Shown piece after piece: positions 25,501 through 37,500 of a stretch of 64,000 bases of DNA. The position numbers were made by a program, and so were the translations under genes. Source of the DNA: Xylocopa sonorina (lineage: Eukaryota > Arthropoda > Insecta > Hymenoptera > Apidae); NCBI RefSeq assembly GCF_050948175.1, contig NC_135195.1:7654001-7718000 (forward strand), read 5' to 3'. Each line of letters begins with the position of its first letter. The stretch's first letter is position 1. The notes under the pieces were generated by a model that saw nothing but the letters and a program-made list of their open reading frames with translations, did not search any database and had not been told where the DNA came from.

Positions 25501-28500
25501 ATCCCCTTTAAGCGCGGCCGATTCAGCTCGACGCACGTTAACCAGCTACGTAGCTTTGTGCATTCTGCATTGTGGATAGGCTGGTTGCGGAATTTCCGCA
25601 CGATGAAAAGCTTCTCGCGGCAGAGACAAGCGAGCGTGGGGTGGCCACCCCCGCACGTGCATTCTCCCTTTGCGTAGCGCGTTTCAGGGATCGGGTCGGC
25701 GAGAAATGAATAACGTTCGCCGCGTTGTCAAGGCTGAGGCCGTAGCGAAACGAAGAAACGGCAAGATTCATGGGACGCCGGGGCATCGGTGACGCTTTTT
25801 CCGTTGAATTCTCGCGCGATAATTAAACTTCCTGTCCTGATACCGCGGCGTTTCGAGGGGCACGGGGGGCGTTGCAACGGTTTTTCGTCGAAAGCTAAAC
25901 TGCACAGGAGATACCGGGGCGAAAGTGATGAAGTTCTGAAGCTCGATGGAAATTCAATTATTTTTTGTTGCCAGCGGGGGAGGGTGGGCAACGAGCATGG
26001 GTTTCGATCGTGAACGGTTGAAAGGTTTAAAAGGGTTCTCTCAGTCTCTTTGCTCTGGCGAAAACCGCTTACCGCGAAGTGGCGCCGAGATTCTCCTTTT
26101 TCTGCGGGTTTTTCGACGCGAGCGTGTCTCCGACGCGAATGATAGTCTGATTCGATCAGGGAACACGTGGCATTTTTATAATGTTATTCCAGTTACGCCG
26201 TGGTGAAGCCTTGTTTTGTTTAGTATTAACCAACAAAAGTGACGTACTTAATTGTTTCATACATACAAAAGGCGAAGTATATACAAGGCGAAATGCAGAA
26301 ATATGGTTCTTACGTACGGAATGTTCTATACAAAAAGCTATATCTATCGCAATCTATTCTAATTAAAACAACAAAGATTCTCTTAAATTCGTACCCCCTT
26401 TCGTGTCTACTTCTACGCTTCGAAATTAACATTTTCGCGGCACGAAATACTCAGGAAGACCTCTTACACGTCCAGCCTATGGGAAGCCCACGAGACGTCC
26501 ACGAGAACCACCCCGACACCCACCAAAACGTGCCATCTGTACGCCACCGAAAATCCCCCTGACGAGAAGACCCAGTCCAACCATCCCCAGACCCAAAAGA
26601 GAAAACAAGCTCTCCCCCAGAAAAGAGCGACGGCGGAAGCTTGAGAAGAACGAGAGCTGCTCACCTTCGTGATGAGATCCTTGGCGCGGCTCTCGAACAG
26701 GTGCTCGAGCTTCTGCGTGTCAACAGGTACCGGGGACAGCTCGTCCCATATCATCTTGTTTTTGTCGAGTCTCGACAGTATGATGGGATCATCCCTGACC
26801 TCCTTCCAGAACAGCTTCACCGTCTTCTTGCTCTTCTTCGTGAAGGTCGTTGGCGGGCTCTTGGGCGCGTTCCCGATGTCGACCACGGTCGTCGACCTCT
26901 GCGACTTGAGATTCACGCCGAACAACGGCGGCGGCGCTTGCGGGACCGGCGGCGGCAGCCTCGCGCCCAACGGTGGTGGCGGTGGTGCTCGAATACCGCC
27001 AGCGGTTGGTACCATCGGCGGCGGTGGTGGTGGAATGCCGTTGGTCACGTTCACGGGGCCGAGGACGTCGACTTCGTCGTCGGAATTCAGATCGGTGAAG
27101 TCCAGGTCGCAGAGGGCCAGCGGTCGCTTCAGTTTCTTCACCAGCTCCTCCCAGTGCAGTTCGTTCTCGGACTTCTTCGCCTCCTGCAGTTTGGGCAGGT
27201 TGTCCCCGGTCGGGGACTTCAGCACGTCCGCCTTCGACTTCGACTTGGCCAGTCCCTCCTTCGCCTTCGAGATCAGACCGCTCATGTCTCCTATCCTGGA
27301 GGCGAAGGAAGAGAATGTAATTAATCTTTAGGGTTCTACGTAAATTCTAAAACGAAAATATAATGAGAATGTAGTAAGAGAGGCAAGTTGAACGATCTCG
27401 ATTGATATAAGGGTGAAACATTGGGAGCAGTGATTTTTTTTAGCGGGCTTTAATCACCTCTACGCTTTGCACGGTGAAATTACCTGGAAACCTTCTCCTC
27501 GACCGGGCTGCTCGGTATAAGATTTTGAGCGGCCAGCTTTTGTGTGAGATCCTTGACGGTTCCTTCCCTCTTCAGTTGTAGAACCACTCGACGATCCTCA
27601 TCCTCGTCGGTGTGATTACCCTCGTCGCACTCGACACCCTCGTCCGGGCTCTTGCCATACCACGGTTTCTTCTCCTCGGAGTCGAGCTTGTTCGCGGCAT
27701 TCATCAGGGGCGTCAAGTCCTTCCTGCTGTTCGTCCTGGACAACTTATTCGACGGCGAGTCCGCGTTCCTTTCGTACGACGTGCCGTTCATGTAACGCAC
27801 CCCGTTCGTCGCGTAGGGACCTTCACCAACGGGAGATCCGTTTGTTTCGTCGTTATTAATCAAGCCATTACATCCTCGCGCGCTACTAGCAATTCATTGC
27901 ATAACAGCGACGTTGAAAAGTAGCGTCTGGATTTTCAGATAAGTTCTATCGCTTCGATAAATTTTATTAACTACGTCAGAACCGATTTTAAGTGGTAAAA
28001 GTACCCAGTAAACATGGGTAAAGACTAATTTTGAGGCGAACCATTTTAGTTTGAACGTTTGAATTTAAGCGTTTGTTACCGTGTAATTCGCAACGTTTTA
28101 CTGAAAGACAGTAGCGAGCCAAGGTTTGCAAGGTCTGAGAGAGAATGGATAGCGTATGTTTAACGAAGATTCCTTAAAAATGCAAACAGAAACTGATCCT
28201 CGAACTACCGACCGAGGAACTAGTCGAGAGAAACTTCAAACAGTCCATGCAAACTGTACACAAATGTCTTTAGAAGCTACGATGCTGGTACGCGACTCGA
28301 AACACGGGTTTCCGACAAGTTAAAACGATACAAAGAACATGTTTACAACCTGGCTGTCTCTATTGTTTTCTGCAAAGTGGAGGACGCATAACTTTTTAAA
28401 CCATTGATCAAATCTCGTATAATTTTATGGTACTCGTTTCTTTAATACCTTTAAATTTTGGTGATTGTGAAACATTGAAATTTAAAACTTTACTTGAAAT

Positions 28501-31500
28501 TTAAAGCTTGACTTGGCATATTAAAACTAATTAATATGCATTCTCTTTAAATTACTTCTTACATCATTTCACGTAACTGACTGCTGTAACACTGACCAAT
28601 ATGCAGTGTTCAAAGCCGCGTTGCAGCCCAGCGTACCACTCATAAATTGGGTGCATCGATTACTTCCTGCTGGTGCACCAAGCTTTACAACCTTGACCTC
28701 ACATTGTAACGTGTACTTTTATACGCAGAATAATTTCTATCCCGCTTCACCTACGTTCTACGTTCCTATTTTTATACCTTCTCTTCAAATTCTAGTTAGC
28801 TACCATCCACTTGGAGAAATAGAAACTGTACTATATTTATATAAACGATCATATTGAAACTATCATTAAATTGTTTGTCAACTGCTATGAACTATCAATT
28901 CTCGCTACGTTCCTTCTAAGAATATCGAAAGAATATCGAAAGAATAATAGCAATAATCAATTACTGACTTTCCTGGTCGTCCGAGGGTACAACGGATGCT
29001 CGCATATTCGCCGTGGCCTCTTGCTGCTCCCTGATAAAGCTCCTCTGCCTCTCGGCTCGTTCCCTTCGACGTCTTAACGCCGGTGTCACGCCAACGTCCA
29101 CTGAAACCCGCAATAAATCACTGCTATCCTGGCCCCGTTCACAGCCGATACACACGCCCGCCCGATCATTTTCCGCGTCCAACTATAATTTACTATTTAC
29201 CAGCCGCCGCGACACTGACCGTTTATCGCGCGATCGTTCCCGCTCGGGTCGCCCCGAAACTTTCATTTTGATTTATCGGCCACCGATACGAATCGGGGCC
29301 GTCCCCCGACGACAGTCACAATAAATTCCGCTCGTCACGCGTGTCATTCCTTCGCGTCCCGCCAAAAACCCGCCGTGTATCAATTATTATTTCGTCCACC
29401 CCGCGATCGACGCCGACGCTCAACGGTGCATCTTCGATTATTCCATGCATTTTATTATCAGACAACCGCATATGCAAATCTGCCATCGAACATTTCTATT
29501 TTTCCTCTTCGAATCGTTGGGTTTAGCTACTGATAACTTTGCATGCTGTAGTAGAATTGTCGTGGAAATTCTATATGACGAGGTACTCGTACGCCATAGC
29601 GATTCCACCCCTTTCGATAGAAAATCTACGTTTCGATACGTCTCGCGACAATTTTATGTAAATCGAAGCGTCCTATGGGATTCGAAAAGTGTTCTCGATT
29701 GATTTACTATTATCATAGCGTGTGCTGCGTATTTATAAATTTCAGGTTACTCTTTAATTTCGAGTGTTCGCTGCAAAAGTCCACGTTGCACGATCGCGTA
29801 ACCACTCGCGTTATGCCACGATAGGAGCGTTTCCTCGTCAAGATATATGGCAACATTTAACCTGTAAAATTCTGAGCTTCGACGTAATGTTATAAATAGA
29901 GAAATGTCGGGATCTACCCGACTGATTAGATTAGTTCAATGCTATCAATCTTTGCCGGGTGTCCTCCCCCGGCATTGTCTCGAAGATTGGTATCTTCGCC
30001 GCAGAGCGTGGCAATGGAACCAACAACGGGTACAAACACTTATAACACACTTCCATTGAATGTTGAACAAGTGGAGGCACTATACGCCGTATTCATCCTA
30101 CCATAACGGAATTGAAACCCATAAAATCTCCACCGGCCCGTAGTATCGTAAATATTAGTTAAGCACTTTTATCTTGACGTTTACGTACCTCATCAGCGGC
30201 GTAATAATAAAAACGTCCAACGCAACGTGGATTATACAATAGCATAAAGACAATGGTACTTTTACTACAGGCTTTCTACACTCGATACTACTTTTCTAAT
30301 CCATAAAAAAATTCCAGACAGAACCGAACGATCTAATACCTTGGTCGAATCCTGTTTTATATACCCACGTTCTCAAGTATAAATCGGGAAGATACGATCA
30401 TCGCATAAATCTATTCAGGAAAATTGGCTTCATTCGAATTTATGCATCGTTGCGTTCATATAGAACAAATATCCTCTACTAAAAGTCAACTAAAAGTCGA
30501 TCGAATTAATCGTAACGATCGATCAAACTATCTTAAAAAATATGAGGAAAACCGCGCAAAGTGTGAAACTCCCAAGCTAAAGGAAAATTCTGTGAAGTGT
30601 CGAGAACAACGTAAAACTGTTTTCCAATACACGCAACGTATGTACGAAAGAACCATAAGAGCATATCCCGAAGCAGCGATGAACGTGCACGCGGAACGAC
30701 TGACAGTAGGATCGAAACGAAACCGCCCAACCACCCTGTTACAATCGCGTCAACATCTCGTTTCCGACGAACCAGGTTTCACGTCCCGTCTATACTTCGA
30801 CGGACGTTTTCCGCGACGGGACCAAACGTGCTCAATCACGGCCCCCTTTCGCGCGGGACTACGGTTTTCGCCCGGGTCGCGTACACGCCGCGTGCTGCAT
30901 CCGCAACGAAACGCACTGGGGAACTGAAAACCGCAAGGTCTCTCTCTCTCTCTCTCTCTCTCCCGGGAGAGGGACGATCCGTTAACGCGGAAATCGCCGC
31001 TCGTGGGCGTCGAAGTTCGTATTCATCGCGCGGTCGAATCGTTAACGAGCGGATCTGCGACGTACGCGCGCCATCGAGTACACCCGCGTGCCCTCGCCTG
31101 TGTACACTGCGAACGAAAGTGAAAATCCGCCTCGACGGAGAAAAATGATGCAGCGTAGACCGTTCTCGAGCGATCAGGAACTTTCCATTCGAAAATTATT
31201 AAACGGAGACTTTGAATTCGAGACTTGTAACCGTACAATTAGAGTCGATAGAGATTTATTTACGCGCCACCCGGATCAGCGAAGGGAAGTCGAGAATTGT
31301 GTAAAAAGAAGAAACGATGGTATCCTACCTTTGTTCTCCTTGTAGCTGCCGTTAAGTTGAACCTCGCCGAGGTGACCCTGCGAACTCTGCGAGCTGCTCG
31401 ACTCGTCGTCGTCGTCGGGTAAACTCGAGTTTAGCGTGTTATTCAGGGAGCTTAGACCCAACGAGTGGTTGAGCCGTGGACTTAGGCGCGCGTTCAAGGA

Positions 31501-34500
31501 CATCGACAATGGAGACGTGCCCGTCGAGTGTCGCCGGGATTTTCGCCGCTCGTGCGAATCCACCAGGGACTTCCGGTTTCGCAGCGTCTTCCTGCGGAAG
31601 GTAAACGTTCCTCGGTCAACTATCCGTATCCAACGATCAGCTGCTGTTACAAATTTCAACTTGTGCACGGTGAAACGAGCGTGGAGGGTCTATTTTTCGC
31701 GAGTTAATTGCTCAGTCATTGGTTTGTACTACTTGCCCGTGCTTGCAGAGGACGCTACTATTCTTACTTAATAACTAACAGCTGGGAGGCTCGACCGGGA
31801 TGAGAATTATGAGATTTATAACGATCAGCTTGTTGGAGGGACCTGTGCGAATAAATTGAAGTCGGGATTTATTGCGATGGGACGTTGATTAGGCAGTAAT
31901 CCAAACAGGCGTTCGCGAGACCGATTTCGTCTGACTAATCCGATAGATATACTACTACTATGGCTACGTACATCGAATTAAGCCGTGTTTCTCGCGCAAA
32001 AATCTATATAAAGAACCTTGATTTCCATAGAATCTCCGCATACCTGATGTTGTCATCCAGCTGACGAATAGGCGAGCCCCTATCGTTCCCGTCTTCGTGG
32101 TGCAGCACGGCCTCGTAGATCTGGAACTGTCTAAGCAGATCTAGATCCGTGCCTTGCTTCGACATGTACCTCTGGATGATGCCCTCGATCCCCTGCTCCT
32201 CCAAACAGTCCACCTGGTCGTAATAAGTGTCCTGGTCCGGTATACCGTTCAAGCATTTGTTGACCAAGGTCGTCGCGTAGATCAGCAGCTCCGTGTCGGC
32301 CGCGTCGTAATCCTTCAGCAGCTTCATCACGTTCGTCCACGGTATCATGCCCCTGGACGTATCGACCGACCTGACCGCCCTGACCAGCAGCAGGCTGTTC
32401 GTCTCGACGTACTCGACGAACACCAGCAACAGCTTCAGCGCGGTCTTCACCACCAGCCGGAAACGGCTGGCTATCAACGTGTACAACCACTGAACCGTCT
32501 GACCGTGTTCCATCACCCCATTCATACCGTCCACGTAGAGCATTACCTGGCCGAGGGCTGCTCGAACAGAAACAGAAGACTCTTAATTGGTTTGCCGGGC
32601 GATTCCGCGCAGCGAAGAGGATTGTTTCTCTAAAGGAGGTCGGTGTATCGAAGGAAGCGGCCGCGCCGTTTGTTGGGTTAAGCGGTTCTGCCGGAATTTC
32701 CGGCGGGGATGAAAATTCGCCGCTGCCCCTGCCGTTCGAGAGCTTCCAGCGATGTTCGGAATATTAATTGTTAATAGTTTTGCGGTGCACGGGGTCCTCT
32801 GTTTTATGGAAAACAAGGGTTGTACGTCTGCGTAAAACGGGTCATCTAAATTGTATCGTTTGGTCGCAACAGATGGTACGTGGTTTAGTCTAGTATTTTT
32901 ATAACGTTGTACAGCGTTGCTTAGATTGTTATTGAAATTCATATATATATCGCGCAAACAATTTTTTGGAGCACAGTAATGTAAGCAATTTCAATTTCCC
33001 TCAGTCGAATCCATATTCAACGCAAAACCAGATCCATAAACAACTCTGGGATAGCGTCGCGCTTTGTTCTCGAAAAAAAACGGAAAATTCGTGAACGAAA
33101 CGAAGACTCGCACGAGCAACCCTAACTCTGTCGTAATTTCTAGCACTCTGCACAGCGCCAGTTAAATGCGCCACATGCGACCACGATCGTTCACCGTTCA
33201 TCAATTTCGCGTGAATCATAACCGCGATGGACTCTTTGTCTTGTCGAGAAACGAAATCCCCTCGCGCTGTAACCTCTTCCTTTCGCGTTTCCTGCGTTAC
33301 ACTTTTTTCCTCTCCCTTTCTCTCCTTTTGTTTGTTTTTTGTTTTCGACGGAAGCCAGGGGAAAGCGTCGCCACGCTGACAGCGAACGCAAATATCCAAT
33401 GAGAAACTTTTGTCGCGTTCTCCAGCGGCGTTCGCGGGCACCAGGATAAAATCCATCAATCTCCGACCGGTCGCGATCGACTTCGGTCATTTTTTCACGC
33501 CAACCACGCGACGCCGCATCTCGTGTTGCTCGCGAAATTGATTTTTCACCACGCCGGGGCGAATTTCGCGGCTGGCCTTTAACACGAGACTCGATGCGTG
33601 CCTCGAAATCCAGTTTATAGTGGTTTGGAGCGGGGCGGATTTGGAAAGTTCGAGAGAGTTCGACGGCGTTGAGACAGACGAAAATTGTTTGATGTTATTG
33701 TAAAATACTAATGCGTACGTGTGAAATAATTAATTGACAAATACCTTTCGCATAATAGGTGTGTACGATGTTTCGTTCATCGGGCTATTATTCATATCCT
33801 TGCTAATCACTGTTGTTTAGAAGAGGTTACACGTAAAACTCACGACGTCCATACGGTAATTTCGAACGTAGCACAATATCAGTAATTCCATTCGCTATCG
33901 AGTTGTCGAAGCTGAATCAGCAACTCGAAACGAAACGAAAATAGCAGTTTTCAAGAAACCATCGCAGGGCCAGGAAAACTCTCGTACCATTGTGTCTCAA
34001 ATTGTTTCACCAGATGGGAAGCGTCCCTCGAATCCACCTTATTATTGGTTTCTACTTTCCCCGTACAGTTGATACTATATATTATATTATCGATATTTTG
34101 TCGACGTTTCATCGTTACTTGACGATGAACTGAATCACTTCACTGATCACTGAATTCACAATGCCACTTTTGAAAACTGATAGTATTCTTTGAAGAAATA
34201 TTATAGAAAAGGGGCCAAACGCGGTTTTCTTACGCAGTATACGTCCTGCTTCCTTCTCGAACGACCGCAGACTGATCTCTACGCGTGCGACGCAAGCCTA
34301 ATCGACGCCTTAGGGGCACGTAGCTTATCATCGTCAACATTCGACCACTTCCGTTCGCCACGACGCCTCGACCAAAACAGTGCGCGAAGTTGAATCAATT
34401 CGCCACACTACAAACGTTACGTGACCGCGCGTCAAAGTTATAATTTACTGGCGTGAAACTAGTACGAGTTCTAATTGAGCTCGGTGCATTGCCATGCGAC

Positions 34501-37500
34501 AATTAATTATCGGCTGCTTATCGAGTCTCTGGCGAGTCTGTACAAGTGGTAGAAGCGCTGGTAATCGCGACGAACGGTCCTTATTGCGAGAGAAAGTAGA
34601 AGAGAGAATTTCGTGAAAGATATTCGAAGATGTAGGAATTGCATCGAGATTAGTGAACTTGAATAATTTTCAGGAATATCTACGATTGTAGTCCAATGGT
34701 GTACATCGTTTGAATAGTCGAAGTTCGTGTAGTCCATGAATTTCAGTGGCTCGATCGTATTCTCCAATAAAGACGAAGTTGTGGGTTTGAATGCAGCAGA
34801 CAAGTTTGATTAAACAAACCTATTAGCGAACGAGTCTTAGAGAGCGCGTAATGCGAACCTTATTTAAGTAATCCTTTTATCTTTAGTAAATACCGTTTAG
34901 ATTCGGATAACACGAAAGAATTCGTGTTGTCCCATTTTCAGAAGCGTAAAAAATCATTCGATAAAACCGAGCCACTCACGATTCACATCCATACGTCACT
35001 TCCACGGGAGTCAATCATTCGGTCTCTGCGCAGATAAAATTTGCACTAAATTCGGGAGACGTGCAGATAGCGGGCCAGATCAGCTCGAGTTCCGCCTGGT
35101 TCGATTGTAAAAATGAAGTCGTAAATACGTACAGAGATATGATACGAAAGAGCCTGTTGTACCATTTGTGTGAACCGTGGTGTGTCGAAAAAAAAAAAAA
35201 AAAAATGGTAGGAGGAACGCGTGACAGGTTCGTGCGTTCGGGGTGTTTTATGAAAATAGAGTCGCGATGTCGTTGTTCCGTTAGTCGCAGGCATCGATAC
35301 TGGCTGCTCGTTCGACGCGCGATGTTTCCGTAAAATACGGGCTCGATTTTCGCCCAGATATTTATGTCGCCGCGTATCGTATTAGATATCGACGTTTCGC
35401 GTGTACCAAGCGAAAATACCGCCACCGAAGGAAATGAATATCTACGATCGCGCGACGCAACGATTATTCTAATTTCCATCGATAACTTCGAGCTGACTGG
35501 GCCATGAACGATGACGAAACGAGCATTCGATCCCGCAGAAAACTCTTATTACGCGGAGGACATCGAAAAGACAGTCTATCCAAATATAATGAGTCCAACG
35601 CGAGAAATTGAGTCTATGAAACTTTGAATGTACATGAAATATATGCAAAAAGTTGTAACAACTTCACATCCACTCGCCTCCGCTAATACAAACGCGTGGC
35701 GCGGCTATTTAACTGGAAATGAGTCTATCTGTGGTTTATCGTTCGACGATTTGCATTAATGCGGCGAATAGCGTTATAATCGACTTGCTCGCAATTGTAT
35801 TGCACACTCTCGAAAAGTCAATAGAATAGTAATTCTCATTGATATTGCGCGGTGCAGACGCATACATTTTCTTCGATGCGTTTCGAATTATTTCTACCAG
35901 AGATAATGAAGTGATTTCATTTATGACCGAATATTAACATTCCGACATCTTTGTTGCATCCTCCTAAATGTATCGACGAAATCAAGTAAATTCGCGGTCC
36001 ATTGTCGCGCGATCAATTCTTCGCTCGTACTGGACAACGGTGGGCGGTTGAATCGGTAACGAGTTCGACCGCGAAGGCACGATCTGCCGCCGGAAATTGA
36101 ATCTTCCACGGATTTATGGAACGCGTGCAAAATAGTTCACACTTACGCCCATTATAGGGCGTGTACCGCGTGAGCCGACTGGCCGCCATTTCCCAATGCA
36201 AATGGGGTTAAATCAGCGAAAACCCGTTGCAGAACTGCCTGGTAATGGAACTATTGTGTCGATCGAATGAAACTTTTCTCCTGGCGAAAGATCGGCCGGC
36301 CGGAAATTTCCGTTTAATCGATTCCACGCGAAGCGCTCGAACTTGAGATTCATTCTACCCAGCCGAGCATCGCGATTCGACCAATTATTGGACGAGCCAA
36401 GACGATCTCCAACGAGCAGATCGCTCAACTCTAATCTTCGCGCGCGAATTATTAAAGGTATTCAAATAAATTCTACGTGCTCGTTCGTACGATCATTTTT
36501 GAAGAAGATCTGGCAAATCCAGCGATATTATTCCCCCACACGCTGGGACGACTACTTCGTATATTCCGACGCGTACCTCTCTCAGACGATATTGTACATT
36601 TTTATGCGGAGGAATGCGATGAAATTTCAATCTGTCCACCCGTATGTTTTATACTCCACCCCCTGCGCCCTGTTTTTCATGGTCCGCTACAGTATTAAAT
36701 TTAGATTTGTTCGCTTTTGTAACAGAGCGGGGGGATGGCATGAAAAGCAGCTCGTGAAATTCGTTCGGGCAAAAGTTTCGGCCGGGCGGCTGTTAAATTA
36801 AACATCAGGAAGTTCGTACCACCGGTTGGCTGCTGTTTAGTGCGACGCCATCGGACCAAGTTCCTACGCCCGCTGCGAGCAGTTGCTTTTCTTCCCAAAT
36901 AAATCCGGAAATCGAACGTCAATGCACATTTGTCAAGCCTGGGCGACGCGCGGCAAACTAGACGGACAACACGGGAAGGACTTTGCATCCGATGTCGAAC
37001 GAACGATTATTTTTTTTCTCCACGGGGACGCAATGCGGATCTATTTTAAAGCGGCTTGTATCGCGGGCTATAAATGTTTATGCAAATTTATGCTCCCCTG
37101 AGGAAATGAAAGCTATTATCGCTATTAGAAAATTACATAAGACAATCGCGCACACGTAGCGCTAAACCGGTCACGTTCTCGGCTAAAGAAACCGCGATGC
37201 ATCCGCTGCCGTGAATACGCCGTCGATGGTCGTAAAAACCGTATTACGCATTCTCAAGTTCGACGTGGACACTTTAAACTGTTACGCAAGAGGATATAAT
37301 TGTCGCAAGTCATCTGCAATGTGCCAGTGTCTCTTTAAACGTTCAGAACAGTTTCAACGAGAAGAAACTTCGAATGTACATTCGAATCGGATACGCTTTT
37401 CGAAATACAACCAAGCTCGATCCCTTAAACACCAGAAAAAGGGAGACGAGGAGATATACGAGTGTGCGAAGTAGACTGTACTCACACGCTCTCAAAACTC

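Larger units (their letters stand above)
20221..26664 (-). other. Fhos intron 8 (6.4 kb)
   Basis: Intron within FH2, between exon 8 and exon 9. It holds a pyrimidine-rich stretch on the coding strand (about 20380-20460), a GA run, an ATT/TTA microsatellite and the candidate 3-nt microexon at 21166-21168. No conserved protein is seen on either strand. Confidence 0.85.

Noticed and set aside
26641..27331. Long plus-strand ORFs (about 220 residues) opposite exon 8
   Set aside because: They are antisense shadows of the GC-rich FH1 exon, rich in Gly and Arg, with no recognisable domain.
30183..30200. GAG|GTACGT donor-like string on the minus strand in intron 5
   Set aside because: No acceptor or open frame with family similarity accompanies it.
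32154..32633. Plus-strand ORF of 159 residues opposite the FH3 exon
   Set aside because: Antisense shadow of exon 4; the minus strand has clear FHOD homology and splice sites.
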